64,000 bases of DNA from Alteromonas aestuariivivens. GTDB taxonomy: Bacteria; Pseudomonadota; Gammaproteobacteria; Enterobacterales; Alteromonadaceae. The DNA lies in contig NZ_QRHA01000003.1 of the NCBI RefSeq assembly GCF_003367475.1, positions 186,001 to 250,000 of the forward strand, written 5' to 3'. The translations under genes were made by a program, and so were the position numbers. Positions 1 to 9,776 of this stretch are shown one piece after another. Under the pieces are notes generated by a model. It saw nothing but the letters and a program-made list of their open reading frames with translations. It ran no database searches and had not been told where the DNA came from. The first letter of the stretch is position 1. Each line of letters begins with the position of its first letter.

Positions 1-531
1 TCAACTGGCCTGAAAGGCCGCATTACGCTTGCCAAAATTGCTTGTGTGGTTATTTGCTTGCCTATTTCTTGTCTTTAGTGCGATAATCGCTGCGTTTTAT
101 CAGCAATAGTTGTGCTGTGAAACCGGTTAGAGCTTAAAGTTAGCCACTTGCCTGAGTTGTCGGCCTGACATTAATCAAAATGGCCAGCCTTACGAAAAAG
201 GTAGTACTAAAACCTTTTGACGACTTCACACAACCCAGGCCCCAAGAAACAATAAAGTTCGCCGTTTAGAAATACAGAATTGAATTGACAATCCCCCTTT
301 GGCAACACAATCGAAGGGTGATGGAAAGCGTTATCGTAATGGTTAAGGGCCGTCGTTCCCGGCACCCGAAAGACATCAAAAAACCCGAATCCAAACCGGG
401 AAAATCTGCGATGTAAGGGTAATACGACACACAACAAAGTCCCCGTCCGGCCGTGAGGCTGCGCGGTGAGGGTTTGCACATGTCACTTTAATTTTGTATC
501 TGAACGGCTGTAAAAAACAGAGTTAGATACA
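1..531 (+). promoter_or_regulatory. rne upstream region and long 5' leader
   Basis: I see no convincing protein gene in these 531 bases. A candidate sigma-70 promoter lies at 58-87: TTGCCT (58-63), an 18-base spacer and GATAAT (82-87). It would give a leader of roughly 440 bases before the rne start codon. In E. coli the rne mRNA also has a long leader (about 360 nt), through which RNase E represses its own synthesis. That this leader does the same is an inference from length and position; I could not identify the conserved hp2/hp3 stem-loops by eye. The bases just before the start codon hold only a weak ribosome-binding site, which would fit a leader-controlled gene. Confidence 0.4.
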
Positions 532-3500
532 ATGAAAAGAATGTTGATTAATGCAACTCAACAAGAAGAGTTGCGGGTTGCCCTGGTTGATGGGCAACGT
601 TTGTATGATCTTGATATTGAAAGTCCCGGGCACGAACAAAAAAAAGCGAACATTTACAAGGGTAAAATTACCCGTGTAGAACCCAGCCTTGAAGCCGCTT
701 TTGTTGATTACGGTGCTGAACGCCACGGCTTCCTTCCTCTCAAAGAAATTGCCAGAACCTACTTCCCTAAAGGCTACAAATTTGACGGCCGTCCAAACAT
801 CAAGGACGTGATCAAAGAAGGTCAGGAAGTTATTGTACAGATTGATAAGGAAGAGCGAGGCCAAAAGGGTGCTGCTCTGACTACTTTCCTGTCACTGGCT
901 GGCAGTTACCTGGTGCTGATGCCCAACAACCCTCGTGCTGGCGGCATTTCCCGCCGCATTGAAGGCGACGAGCGTACCGAACTCAAGGCAGCTCTGAGTA
1001 AGCTCGACCTGCCAGATGGCATGGGGCTGATTGTGCGTACTGCCGGTGTAGGCAAATCCTACGAGGAACTCGAATGGGATTTGAAAGTCTTGCTCACTCA
1101 TTGGCAAGCTGTCTCAAAAGTAGCAGAAGAACGCTCTGCTCCTTTCCTGATCCATCAGGAATCCAACGTCATCGTGCGGGCAATTCGGGATTATCTGCGT
1201 CGTGATATCGGCGAAATCCTGATCGACAACAACCGCGTATACGAACAGGCATTGCAGCATATTCAACTGGTTCGGCCGGACTTTGCAAGCCGGGTAAAAC
1301 TTTATTCCGGTGATGTACCATTATTCAGTCACTATCAAATCGAAAGCCAGATTGAATCCGCATTCCAGCGTGAAGTGCGACTGCCTTCCGGTGGCTCGAT
1401 TGTCATCGATCCGACCGAAGCTCTGACCTCAATCGATATCAACTCCGCCCGCGCAACCAAGGGCGGTGATATTGAAGAGACCGCACTAAATACTAATCTG
1501 GAAGCAGCAGACGAAATCGCCCGCCAATTGCGTTTGCGCGATTTGGGTGGTCTGGTTGTAATCGACTTCATCGACATGACCCCTCCCCGTCATCAGCGGG
1601 AAGTTGAAAACCGTTTAAAAGATGCAGTGCGCTCAGACCGTGCACGGGTCCAACTGGGACGTATTTCCCGTTTTGGCCTGCTGGAAATGTCGCGCCAGCG
1701 CCTGCGCCCTTCCCTGGGTGAATCTGCTCACCATGTCTGCCCGCGCTGTTCTGGTCACGGTACCATTCGGGGAACAGAATCGCTGGCCCTTTCCATTCTT
1801 CGCATCATTGAAGAGGAAAGCATCAAGGACAATACCGGTCAAATTGAAGCCCAGTTACCGGTTCCGGTTGCAACCTATTTGCTGAATGAAAAGCGCAAAT
1901 CGATCAACTCGCTCGAAAAACGCCACGGCGTTTCATTGCTGCTGATCCCGAATGCAAACCTGGAAACGCCACACTATCAGGTAACCCGACGCCGTCCTGA
2001 CGATATTATTTCAGATGCCAGCTATAACGTTGAACTGATCGCCTCTGAAGAAACCCCGGCAGATCGGCCTGTCGCTGCTCCGGTCAAACGTGAAGAGCCA
2101 GCTCTGCAAGGTTTGGTGGCGCCGACTCAGGCCCCGGTTGCTCCTGCTGCAAAACCAGCCAACGAGGAAACCGCTAAGTCACCTTCTTTGTTTGCTCGAA
2201 TTGGTAAATGGCTGGGCGAGTTGTTCAGCAGTGAAGAAGAGCAAAAGCCGGAAGCTACGCCCAAGCAGGCACAAGGGAAATCTGGCCAGTCTTCCCGCCA
2301 GCGTAATCAGGACAACACCAACCGCCGCTCAAGAAGCAACAAAAATCGCCGCAGCAAACCAGCTGACAGCGAAACCAATGCTGAAGAACAGAGCGGAAAT
2401 CGTTCGCGCCAGCAGGACGACCGACGCAGTAAAGGGCGCGGCAATCGTTCACGTCGCAACAACCGTGACGAGCAGCAAAGTATTCAGGATACCCAGGTAC
2501 AGGCTGACAGCAGCGCTGAGCAAAAGGCAACTGACTCCAAACCCAAACAGGTTGCGGAGCGTCGCAAGCGTCGTGACGGTCGTCGCAGTGTAAGAGTGGC
2601 CGCTTCTGATAAAACTCAGTCTGAGGTAACGAAGTCAACTCAAGCCCCTGCTACTGTTGAAGATAAGAAGCCAGTAAGCACCGCTGAAGCTGTTGTAGCG
2701 GAAACCAAGCTGATAAATGAACAGCCTGGCGATGCGCCTGAGTTCACCGCTGTTGAAGTACCGAACGAAAAGGCTGCCCAGACCCAACAGGTACAAACTG
2801 CTGCGGTGACAACTGGTTCCCCGGAAAATGTAACCAGCGAAGATACAGATTCTGGAGCCAGTGAAAATGACCAGGCCGAGCAGGAAAAACGTGAAAACGG
2901 AGGCCGCAGCCGCAGTCGCCGGTCACCTCGTCATGTTCGGGCAGCGGGACAGCGCCGCAAGAAAGAGCAAGTCAAAGATGACGAAAGCGCATCTGAAGAA
3001 ACTTCAGTGGAGCAAAACGCAGAGTCGGTTGAGCATACCAGTGCTCAGGTAGCTGCAGAAACTGTGGAGGCTGTAAACGACACGCAGACTAAAACAGAAG
3101 CTCAGGATGCAGATAGCATTGTTGAAACAGAAGCCAAGCCTAAGAGCCGTAAACCAAGAGCCAAGGCAAAGCCTGCGGCCGGGGAAATCCGTCAGGACGA
3201 AATGCAGTTTGATACGCCTGAAACACAGCTTAAACAGGCAGACGAACCAGCAGAATCGGCCCCTGAGGCAGCAAACGAACCTGAACAGGTGGAAATTAAA
3301 CTGACTGAATCTTCCGAGCCGGCAGATAGTGTTGCTGACAAAGGCGTAATTCAATCCTCTGCAGAAGAGACCCATCCTGAAGCCACCAACGTTGTTACGG
3401 AAGCGGTTGAGACATCGAGTGTACCCAAGGCTAAGCCCAAAGCACCAGCGCCAGTTACCACAATACAGATAGCCAGTGGCAAAGGGCGGGTAAATGTGTC

Positions 3501-3678
3501 ACACCCAATGGCACTGCCGGCGTCGGTAGAGGCCACCTTCGGGGAAGTAGCTCTGACTCCAAGGTCTGACGATAGCCGTCCGCAACTGGCAGTGTCCGGT
3601 CGACTGGCTTCGATGGCACACATTAAGTCAGGGGCGTCCGCACCGCCAACCAAACCTGAATCGGAAGTAGTGGCCTAG
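532..3678 (+). CDS. rne: Ribonuclease E (RNA degradosome endonuclease and scaffold)
   Basis: Essential single-strand-specific endoribonuclease that starts mRNA decay and processes rRNA and tRNA. The start [20 protein letters not shown] is the canonical RNase E N-terminus, so this ATG is secure despite a weak Shine-Dalgarno. Residues 1-~500 are the catalytic half: S1 domain near 35-125, then the DNase I-like catalytic part with AIDINSAR-like (here [14 protein letters not shown]) and LVVIDFIDM motifs holding the two metal-binding Asp, and the zinc-link CPRC at 403-406. Residues 550-565 ([16 protein letters not shown]) look like the amphipathic membrane-binding helix of segment A. Residues ~575-1048 are low-complexity: Arg-rich RNA-binding stretches (about 590-690) alternating with acidic Glu/Ala-rich stretches, as expected of a degradosome scaffold. 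Length 1048 aa against 1061 in E. coli. Confidence 0.98.
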   Translation: MKRMLINATQQEELRVALVDGQRLYDLDIESPGHEQKKANIYKGKITRVEPSLEAAFVDYGAERHGFLPLKEIARTYFPKGYKFDGRPNIKDVIKEGQEVIVQIDKEERGQKGAALTTFLSLAGSYLVLMPNNPRAGGISRRIEGDERTELKAALSKLDLPDGMGLIVRTAGVGKSYEELEWDLKVLLTHWQAVSKVAEERSAPFLIHQESNVIVRAIRDYLRRDIGEILIDNNRVYEQALQHIQLVRPDFASRVKLYSGDVPLFSHYQIESQIESAFQREVRLPSGGSIVIDPTEALTSIDINSARATKGGDIEETALNTNLEAADEIARQLRLRDLGGLVVIDFIDMTPPRHQREVENRLKDAVRSDRARVQLGRISRFGLLEMSRQRLRPSLGESAHHVCPRCSGHGTIRGTESLALSILRIIEEESIKDNTGQIEAQLPVPVATYLLNEKRKSINSLEKRHGVSLLLIPNANLETPHYQVTRRRPDDIISDASYNVELIASEETPADRPVAAPVKREEPALQGLVAPTQAPVAPAAKPANEETAKSPSLFARIGKWLGELFSSEEEQKPEATPKQAQGKSGQSSRQRNQDNTNRRSRSNKNRRSKPADSETNAEEQSGNRSRQQDDRRSKGRGNRSRRNNRDEQQSIQDTQVQADSSAEQKATDSKPKQVAERRKRRDGRRSVRVAASDKTQSEVTKSTQAPATVEDKKPVSTAEAVVAETKLINEQPGDAPEFTAVEVPNEKAAQTQQVQTAAVTTGSPENVTSEDTDSGASENDQAEQEKRENGGRSRSRRSPRHVRAAGQRRKKEQVKDDESASEETSVEQNAESVEHTSAQVAAETVEAVNDTQTKTEAQDADSIVETEAKPKSRKPRAKAKPAAGEIRQDEMQFDTPETQLKQADEPAESAPEAANEPEQVEIKLTESSEPADSVADKGVIQSSAEETHPEATNVVTEAVETSSVPKAKPKAPAPVTTIQIASGKGRVNVSHPMALPASVEATFGEVALTPRSDDSRPQLAVSGRLASMAHIKSGASAPPTKPESEVVA

Positions 3679-3691
3679 TGCCCTCTTCCCA

Positions 3692-3721
3692 AGCCGTGTC
3701 CTAACCGACACGGCTTTTTTT
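3692..3721 (+). terminator. Rho-independent terminator of rne
   Basis: A perfect 9-bp stem, AGCCGTGTC (3692-3700) with GACACGGCT (3707-3715), has a 6-base loop and is followed directly by a run of seven T. It ends only three bases before the next start codon, so the downstream gene cannot carry a normal leader from a promoter placed after the terminator. Confidence 0.9.
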
Positions 3722-3724
3722 GTT

Positions 3725-4714
3725 ATGGTCGCCGAACTTCCAAACCCTGCATTAATTCTGTTGCTTAAATCTGCCACTCAGGATCCGGATATCTGCCGGG
3801 TGTCAGTGCTGCAAACCTTGTGGAGTGGCTATGGCCAGTGCCTGCGTTATTACTCATTGCAGAACCAGGAGTACCGGGTCGCAAAAATCATCTCCCCTCC
3901 CCAGGCTGCAGAGCATCCAAAAGGCTGGGCGAGCGAAACCGCACATAACCGAAAACTGGAATCATACAGAGTAGAAACCGCCTTCTACACCCGCATCCAA
4001 TCGCAACTCAACGCACCTGCTTTCAGCGCGAAACTACTGTTTCAATATCAAAGCAGGGACACTTCGCTGCTGGTACTGGAAGACCTGAAGTATTCCGGGT
4101 TCAGCGTCACACCCACCACTTTGTCTGCACAACAATGCCAACCGGTACTACAGTGGCTGGCGCAGTTTCATGGTCAATTTATCGGAATCGATACTCCGGG
4201 TACGTGGTCAAGGGGCACATACTGGCATCTCGGCACACGACAAAAGGAGTTCGAGGCCATGCCGGGGGGACCTCTGAAAAGTTCAGCCAGCAAGCTCGAA
4301 AAGGCTCTATTCTGCAGCCCTTACCAGACTCTTCTGCATGGCGACGCAAAAGTTGCCAACTTCTGTTTTACGCCGGATTTCAGCCAGGCTGCGGCAGTGG
4401 ATTTTCAGTACACAGGAAAAGGCATTGGAGTACAGGACCTGGTGTATTTTTTAGGGAGCGCGTTAGAAGAGTCGGAGCAAAAGGTACATTTTGATGAATT
4501 GGTCGACAATTATTTTGAATACCTGTGGCGAGTTATTGCCAACAAATCCGGTCATCAAAAAGCCAATGAGGTTACAGCGGACTGGCGTGTCCGTACTGAT
4601 ATTGCCTGCGCCGATTTTCACCGCTTTCTTGCGGGCTGGAGCCCGGGCCACTGGAAAATCAATGCTTTGCTTAAAAGTCAGACCCAAAGGGCATTAAAAA
4701 TACTGGCGGATTAG
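3725..4714 (+). CDS. Phosphotransferase-family protein (EcKinase/DUF1679-like small-molecule kinase)
   Basis: A 329-aa protein with the aminoglycoside/choline/ecdysteroid kinase fold. The Brenner motif LLHGDAKVANFCF supplies the catalytic Asp and Asn, and AVDFQYTGKGIGVQDLVYFL supplies the metal-binding DFQ, the usual form in the EcKinase-like branch; a LLVLEDL hinge precedes them. The substrate is unknown: bacterial members are usually annotated only as phosphotransferase or oxidoreductase family protein. The ATG at 3725 sits three bases after the rne terminator T-run with no visible Shine-Dalgarno. Translation may depend on terminator read-through or start at a later codon, so the first 20-30 residues are uncertain. 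Confidence 0.75.
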   Translation: MVAELPNPALILLLKSATQDPDICRVSVLQTLWSGYGQCLRYYSLQNQEYRVAKIISPPQAAEHPKGWASETAHNRKLESYRVETAFYTRIQSQLNAPAFSAKLLFQYQSRDTSLLVLEDLKYSGFSVTPTTLSAQQCQPVLQWLAQFHGQFIGIDTPGTWSRGTYWHLGTRQKEFEAMPGGPLKSSASKLEKALFCSPYQTLLHGDAKVANFCFTPDFSQAAAVDFQYTGKGIGVQDLVYFLGSALEESEQKVHFDELVDNYFEYLWRVIANKSGHQKANEVTADWRVRTDIACADFHRFLAGWSPGHWKINALLKSQTQRALKILAD

Positions 4715-4734
4715 GCCAGCATTTTCTCAGCACA

Positions 4735-5283
4735 TTACCAGGTCAGATCATCCGGGATCTGGTAATCGGCGTACCAGTCATCGTCTTCAGCACCGGATTC
4801 TTCCTGATGACTGTCAGCACGGTACACCACGCTAAATTCATCGCGTTGTGCAATCTTGTCTGCTACCGGAGTGGGCACCAGTTCGTAACCTTCGTCCAGC
4901 CGCACGACGGTCAGACGGCCCTGGGTAACCAACTTGTGAACTTCCGCACTAACATACATCCGCTTTACCAGATTGTTGTCAGAGAAGTTAAGAACCGTTT
5001 CACCATTGCCCTTACTCTGGACATTCATGGTTATCAGCTGACGCACCTGAGCTGCAACTGAACGTTTTTCCAGTTCCTGCTGACGCTCCTGATTCAGGGC
5101 ACGATCACGGGCCTTCTTCTGCTCTGTCGCCTGTAGCGCAGCGAGTTTATTTTCATCCAAGTCGACTTGCTTGCTCTTGTTTTTGAGCTTCTGCTTTTTA
5201 CGTTTATCGGCGCGAGCCTGACGGGCGCTGGATTTATCAGCCAGACCCGCCTTTAGTAACTGATCCTGCAATGACGTTGCCAA
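4735..5283 (-). CDS. yaiL: DUF2058 family protein YaiL
   Basis: A 182-aa protein matching E. coli YaiL from its first residues (MATSLQDQLLKAGL). It then has a highly basic, Lys/Arg/Gln-rich, probably coiled-coil N-terminal half (about 20-75) and a compact C-terminal domain ending in an acidic tail. The family is sometimes called nucleoprotein/polynucleotide-associated, but no activity is established. The start codon is TTG, chosen because it reproduces the family N-terminus; AGGTAG and AGAAGA lie just upstream. The gene starts 23 bases after the topA stop on the same strand, so it is probably co-transcribed with topA. Confidence 0.85.
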   Translation of the reverse strand: MATSLQDQLLKAGLADKSSARQARADKRKKQKLKNKSKQVDLDENKLAALQATEQKKARDRALNQERQQELEKRSVAAQVRQLITMNVQSKGNGETVLNFSDNNLVKRMYVSAEVHKLVTQGRLTVVRLDEGYELVPTPVADKIAQRDEFSVVYRADSHQEESGAEDDDWYADYQIPDDLTW

Positions 5284-5306
5284 AATCTTCTACCTGCTTA
5301 TGTTAA

Positions 5307-7940
5307 CTATTTCTTTTTACCACTTTGCTGCTGCCATTTTCCATCCTGGAACCAGGCTGACCAGCCGGTAGCTTTACCCTGCTCATTTTCTGACATCACG
5401 TACTGCTGTTTGGTCTTGCGGCTGTAGCGAACGATGGCCGGATTACCTTCCGGGTCTGTCTTGGGCGCATCCGCCAGGTAATAAAATTTTGGCGACAATC
5501 TATCGCGAAAACGCGCCAGTTCTTCCACCATTGGAGCACGGGTTTCCCTTGATTTGGGAAAATTGTGAGCCGCCAGGAAAATGCCGGAAGCCCCGTCTCT
5601 TAAAACAAAATGAGCGTCCGATTGTGAACAGGGTAGCTCAGGCAAATCCACTGGATCTTCCTTAGGTGGTGCTGCCTCCCCGTTGCGCAACAGTTTACGT
5701 GTATTCTTGCACGCTTCGTTGGTGCAACCAAAATATTTACCAAACCGGCCGGTTTTGAGTTCCATATTGCTGCCGCACTTATCGCACTCAATAACTGGTC
5801 CGTCATAGCCCTTTATTTTGAAGGTTCCGCTTTCTACATAAGTGCCCGGACAGGTCGGCGTGTTGCCGCATACATGCAACTTACGGGTTTCATCCACCAG
5901 ATAAGTATCCATTGCAGTACCGCAAATATCACAGCGACGCTTAGCGCGCAAAGCTTCGGTTTCAAGTTCCTCTTCGTCGTCTACCTTAACAACCTCATCG
6001 CCTGAGGTAAGGTTCATGGTGTTGGTGCAACGCTCTTTAGGCGGCAGATTGTAGCCAGAGCAGCCAAGAAAAACCCCTGTACTGGCAGTACGGACATTCA
6101 TCTCACGGCCACACTTATCACAATTGATTCCGGCAGGCACCGCCTGGTTTGCGCGCATGCCTCCCTCTTCAGGATCTTTTTCGGCAGCCAGCAGCTTGCC
6201 ATAGAATTCTGAATAGAAATCGTTGAGAACCTGCTTCCAGTTTTTCTTGCCTTCGGCAATGTCGTCCAGACGTTGCTCCATGTTGGCGGTGAAGTCGTAG
6301 TTCATCAAATCGTCGAAATTTTCCATCAAACGATCATTAACAATCTCACCCATTTTCTCTGCATAAAAACGCTTATTTTCAAGCCGTACATAACCACGGT
6401 CCTGAATGGTAGAGATAATGCTTGCGTAGGTGGAAGGACGGCCAATTCCACGCTTTTCCAGTTCTTTTACCAGTGAGGCTTCATTGAAACGGGCGACCGG
6501 CTTGGTAAAGTGCTGTTTGGGATCGAGAGCCTGAAGGGCCAGTTTGTCGCCTTTCTGCACATCCGGCAGCATCAGTTCTTCTTCACCCTTTTTACGCAAC
6601 TGTGGCTGAACCTTGGTCCAACCGTCAAACTTCAATACCCGGCCTTTGGCCGTCAGTTCGTAATCCCCGGCCGCAACCTTGATGGTAGTGGCATCGTATT
6701 TGGCCGGTGTCATCTGGCAGGCCACAAACTGTCGCCAAATCAGTTCGTACAAACGCTGGGCATCGCGCTCCATGTCACTCAAAGACTCAGACTTAACCAT
6801 TACATTCGACGGTCGGATGGCCTCGTGAGCCTCCTGGGCCCCTTCCTTGCTGCCATAGCGCAGAGAAGAATCCGGTAAATAGGCGGCACCAAAATTATCA
6901 TCGATATAGGCCCGGCAGCTATCCAGTGCCTCCTGGCTCAGATTGGTCGAATCGGTACGCATATAGGTAATGTGGCCCGCTTCGTATAAGCGTTGGGCCA
7001 TCATCATGGTTTTCTTGACTCCGAATCCCAGCCTGGTACTTGCGGCCTGTTGTAGCGTCGAAGTAATAAACGGTGCAGACGGTCGGCTTTGGGTTGGTTT
7101 GGATTCGCGGCTCTCAACCACATAACTGGCACCGTCAAGTTGCGCCACTGCCTTGTCTGCATCAGCCTTATTGACCGGTTTAAAGGCTTTGTCCTGATAA
7201 CGATTGACCAGCATTCTCAGAGCAGAGCGCTCAGAGGTCGTCAGATCAGCATGTATGTCCCAGAACTCCTCCGGCACAAAAGCCTTGATTTCACGTTCCC
7301 GTTCCACCACCAGGCGCACCGCAACCGATTGTACACGACCTGCAGACAGCCCCCGGGCAATTTTTTTCCATAACAGCGGGGAAACCATAAAGCCCACTAC
7401 CCGGTCAAGAAAACGCCGGGCCTGCTGTGCGTTAACTCTATCAACATTCACCTCACCAGGATGCGAAAAAGCTTCCTGTATGGCATTTTTGGTAATTTCG
7501 TTGAATACCACGCGCTGGTACTGGGTGTTTTTATTGCCAAGAAGTTCCCGCAGATGCCAGGCTATCGCCTCCCCTTCGCGGTCCAAATCCGTTGCCAGAT
7601 AAACCGTATCAGCGTCTTTCGCCAGTTTTTTCAGTTCATTGACAACTTTCTCTTTACCCTGCAGCACCTGATAATGAGCCTGCCAGTCCCGCTCAGGATC
7701 AACGCCCATGCGATCAACAAGCTTTTGATATTCGTACTTTCTCAGATACTCCTGCTTTTCAGCTTCGGAGTAGTTCTTTAATTCTTTGGCGCTTTTTTTC
7801 GGTTCTACTTTTCCGAGCGCTTTGGTCGGGAGATCGCGGACGTGGCCAACGGACGATTTCACGATAAAATTTTTACCGAGATATTTATTTATCGTCTTCG
7901 CTTTGGCCGGCGACTCGACTATGACCAGTGACTTTGCCAT
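5307..7940 (-). CDS. topA: DNA topoisomerase I
   Basis: Type IA topoisomerase that relaxes negative supercoils behind RNA polymerase. The 877-aa protein (E. coli: 865) starts with the Toprim domain ([17 protein letters not shown], then [14 protein letters not shown] with the DxDxE metal ligands). The catalytic Tyr is Y326 in [12 protein letters not shown]. The core is followed by three C-terminal four-Cys zinc-ribbon repeats, beginning [16 protein letters not shown] and CDKCGSNM, and a basic tail rich in Lys, Gln and Trp. An AAGG element lies about 12 bases before the ATG. Likely first gene of a topA-yaiL operon. Confidence 0.98.
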   Translation of the reverse strand: MAKSLVIVESPAKAKTINKYLGKNFIVKSSVGHVRDLPTKALGKVEPKKSAKELKNYSEAEKQEYLRKYEYQKLVDRMGVDPERDWQAHYQVLQGKEKVVNELKKLAKDADTVYLATDLDREGEAIAWHLRELLGNKNTQYQRVVFNEITKNAIQEAFSHPGEVNVDRVNAQQARRFLDRVVGFMVSPLLWKKIARGLSAGRVQSVAVRLVVEREREIKAFVPEEFWDIHADLTTSERSALRMLVNRYQDKAFKPVNKADADKAVAQLDGASYVVESRESKPTQSRPSAPFITSTLQQAASTRLGFGVKKTMMMAQRLYEAGHITYMRTDSTNLSQEALDSCRAYIDDNFGAAYLPDSSLRYGSKEGAQEAHEAIRPSNVMVKSESLSDMERDAQRLYELIWRQFVACQMTPAKYDATTIKVAAGDYELTAKGRVLKFDGWTKVQPQLRKKGEEELMLPDVQKGDKLALQALDPKQHFTKPVARFNEASLVKELEKRGIGRPSTYASIISTIQDRGYVRLENKRFYAEKMGEIVNDRLMENFDDLMNYDFTANMEQRLDDIAEGKKNWKQVLNDFYSEFYGKLLAAEKDPEEGGMRANQAVPAGINCDKCGREMNVRTASTGVFLGCSGYNLPPKERCTNTMNLTSGDEVVKVDDEEELETEALRAKRRCDICGTAMDTYLVDETRKLHVCGNTPTCPGTYVESGTFKIKGYDGPVIECDKCGSNMELKTGRFGKYFGCTNEACKNTRKLLRNGEAAPPKEDPVDLPELPCSQSDAHFVLRDGASGIFLAAHNFPKSRETRAPMVEELARFRDRLSPKFYYLADAPKTDPEGNPAIVRYSRKTKQQYVMSENEQGKATGWSAWFQDGKWQQQSGKKK

Positions 7941-7998
7941 ATAATTGAACCAAACCTTTTGATTTTTATGGGCTATTTGCCTCAGTGAGAATTCAGGA

Positions 7999-8030
7999 CA
8001 GACGCCGGGAAACTGCCCTGCGGGCGTCTG
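7999..8030. repeat. Inverted repeat upstream of topA
   Basis: Perfect 8-bp arms CAGACGCC (7999-8006) and GGCGTCTG (8023-8030) flank a 16-base loop. There is no T-run on either side, so it is not an obvious terminator. It lies about 60 bases before the topA start codon and would fall in the topA mRNA leader or act as an operator; its role is unknown. Confidence 0.5.
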
Positions 8031-8142
8031 ATCATTTTAAACATATATCTACAAAGTGAATGGAAAACAAGATCTTCTTAATACTTATTCTTATATAAAG
8101 GTCTGAACGCCAATCAATACGTACACTTTTTAACCAGTTACG

Positions 8143-8170
8143 TTGGCAATGTCCGGAAAACCCGTATAAT
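8143..8170 (+). promoter_or_regulatory. Sigma-70 promoter of astB
   Basis: TTGGCA (8143-8148), a 16-base spacer and a perfect TATAAT (8165-8170). Transcription would begin near 8177 and give a leader of about 125 bases before the astB ATG. This is the best promoter match in the window. Confidence 0.75.
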
Positions 8171-8302
8171 GCCGCTCATTCTCTTTCACATACAGCCATT
8201 TTGAATTGGTGCAGAACCTACACCAATCAAGTGCTTTTTGTCGATAGTAAATCAAAGATTTCCATGGAGACATCGCCAGTTCCATGGTTCAAAGAGGGAT
8301 AT

Positions 8303-9643
8303 ATGAAACAATTTGAAGTAAATTTCGACGGTCTGGTCGGCCCTACCCATAATTATGCAGGCCTGTCGTTCGGCAATGTAGCCTCCCAAAGCAACGCAAA
8401 CGCAATCAGCAGTCCCAAACAGGCGGCCAAGCAGGGACTGGCGAAAATGAAGGCACTCAGCGACATGGGCATGGTTCAGGGCATTCTTGCCCCGCAGGAG
8501 CGCCCCGACATTGCCACCTTACGCCGATTAGGTTTCAGTGGCAGCGACGCTTCAGTACTTGAGCAAGCCGCTAAACAGGCTCGTGAGGTTTTTCTGGCTT
8601 GCTGCTCTGCATCCAGCATGTGGACCGCAAATGCCGCCACCGTCTCTCCCAGCGCCGATACGGCGGACGGACGTGTTCATTTTACCCCGGCTAATCTGAC
8701 TAACAAATTTCACCGTTCGCTGGAGCCTGAAGTTACCGGACGCATCCTTAAGGCAACGTTCGCCAACGAGAAATATTTTGCTCACCACGCTCACCTGCCG
8801 GACAACGAGCACTTTGGTGACGAAGGTGCGGCAAATCACACACGCTTGTGTTCGAGCTACGGACACTCAGGTGTAGAGATGTTTGTTTACGGGCGTTATG
8901 CCTTTGACACCAGTAAACCCGCGCCCAGAAAATACCCTGCCCGCCAGACTCTGGAAGCATGCCAGGCTATTGCGCGCCTGCATGGCCTGGACGAAGATAG
9001 CGTGGTATATGTCCAGCAAAACCCCGACGTAATAGATCAGGGTGTATTCCATAACGACGTAATTGCAGTCGGCAATCAGAATGTGCTGTTTTTCCACGAG
9101 CAGGCATTCTATAACAAGGAAGACGCTCTTGCGGAAACTCGCCGTAAATTTGGCGACTCTCCCCTGCATTTTATTGAGGTCAGCAGCGACGCGGTTTCGG
9201 TTCAGGATGCGGTTAAATCTTACCTGTTCAATACCCAGATCCTCACTCTGCCTGATGGAAATATGACCATCATTGCCCCTACCGAGTGCCAGGAGAATGA
9301 ATCAGTTTACCGGTATCTGAACGAACTGGTGACGCTCAACACCCCAATTAAGTCGGTCAATTATTTTGACGTAAAACAAAGTATGCGCAACGGCGGTGGC
9401 CCTGCTTGCCTGAGATTGCGCGTAGCACTGGACCAACAGGAGCTGGATGCGGTTAACCCCAACACCCTGATTAATGATGCCCAGTTTGACCGTCTCAACC
9501 GTTGGGTTGATAAACACTACCGTGATGAACTGAACGAAGCGGATTTACGCGACCCACAATTGCTGATTGAATCCCGCACTGCGCTGGACGAACTGACCCA
9601 GTTGCTCAAACTTGGCTCTGTTTACCCGTTTCAGCAGGACTAA
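8303..9643 (+). CDS. astB: N-succinylarginine dihydrolase
   Basis: Second enzyme of the arginine succinyltransferase pathway: it hydrolyses N2-succinylarginine to succinylornithine, CO2 and two ammonia. The N-terminus [20 protein letters not shown] is diagnostic of AstB. The ATG at 8303 is chosen over an in-frame TTG at 8201 because it gives the family length (446 aa against 447 in E. coli) and has AGAGGGA just upstream. The catalytic Cys is C369 in [10 protein letters not shown], with the guanidine-modifying-enzyme His/Glu residues in the region around [14 protein letters not shown]. No other ast gene lies nearby, so astB is detached from the usual astCADBE operon. A terminator follows directly. 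Confidence 0.97.
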   Translation: MKQFEVNFDGLVGPTHNYAGLSFGNVASQSNANAISSPKQAAKQGLAKMKALSDMGMVQGILAPQERPDIATLRRLGFSGSDASVLEQAAKQAREVFLACCSASSMWTANAATVSPSADTADGRVHFTPANLTNKFHRSLEPEVTGRILKATFANEKYFAHHAHLPDNEHFGDEGAANHTRLCSSYGHSGVEMFVYGRYAFDTSKPAPRKYPARQTLEACQAIARLHGLDEDSVVYVQQNPDVIDQGVFHNDVIAVGNQNVLFFHEQAFYNKEDALAETRRKFGDSPLHFIEVSSDAVSVQDAVKSYLFNTQILTLPDGNMTIIAPTECQENESVYRYLNELVTLNTPIKSVNYFDVKQSMRNGGGPACLRLRVALDQQELDAVNPNTLINDAQFDRLNRWVDKHYRDELNEADLRDPQLLIESRTALDELTQLLKLGSVYPFQQD

Positions 9644-9651
9644 CTATTTAC

Positions 9652-9676
9652 AAGCCCGGCGAAGACCGGGCTTTTT
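9652..9676 (+). terminator. Rho-independent terminator of astB
   Basis: Arms AAGCCCGG (9652-9659) and CCGGGCTT (9666-9673) are followed by a T-run, nine bases after the astB stop. Confidence 0.85.
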
Positions 9677-9732
9677 AATGCCTGCCGTTACGCGAATGGA
9701 TTCAAACTGACGAATAATACTGATAAATAGCA

Positions 9733-9757
9733 AAAAGCCCGGATATCCCGGGCTTTT
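9733..9757. terminator. Bidirectional terminator between astB and the Ig-repeat lipoprotein gene
   Basis: Perfect 10-bp arms AAAAGCCCGG (9733-9742) and CCGGGCTTTT (9748-9757) with a 5-base loop. T-runs occur on both strands, so it can end the minus-strand lipoprotein mRNA and back up the astB terminator. Confidence 0.85.
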
Positions 9758-9776
9758 GTTTGCTTTTCAGCACTAT

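Larger units (their letters stand above)
7941..8302. promoter_or_regulatory. Divergent topA/astB intergenic region
   Basis: These 362 bases separate the divergent topA and astB genes and hold no convincing gene. The clear elements are an inverted repeat at 7999-8030 and the astB promoter at 8143-8170, both listed separately. An open frame runs in from a TTG at 8201 in the astB frame, but it is better read as astB leader. Confidence 0.6.

Noticed and set aside
2090-2593. Second-frame open frame within rne
   Set aside because: Produced by the repetitive Arg/Ala-rich scaffold coding of rne; no independent start signal.
7999-8030. Hairpin upstream of topA as a terminator
   Set aside because: No T-run follows on either strand and no gene ends there; kept only as an inverted repeat.
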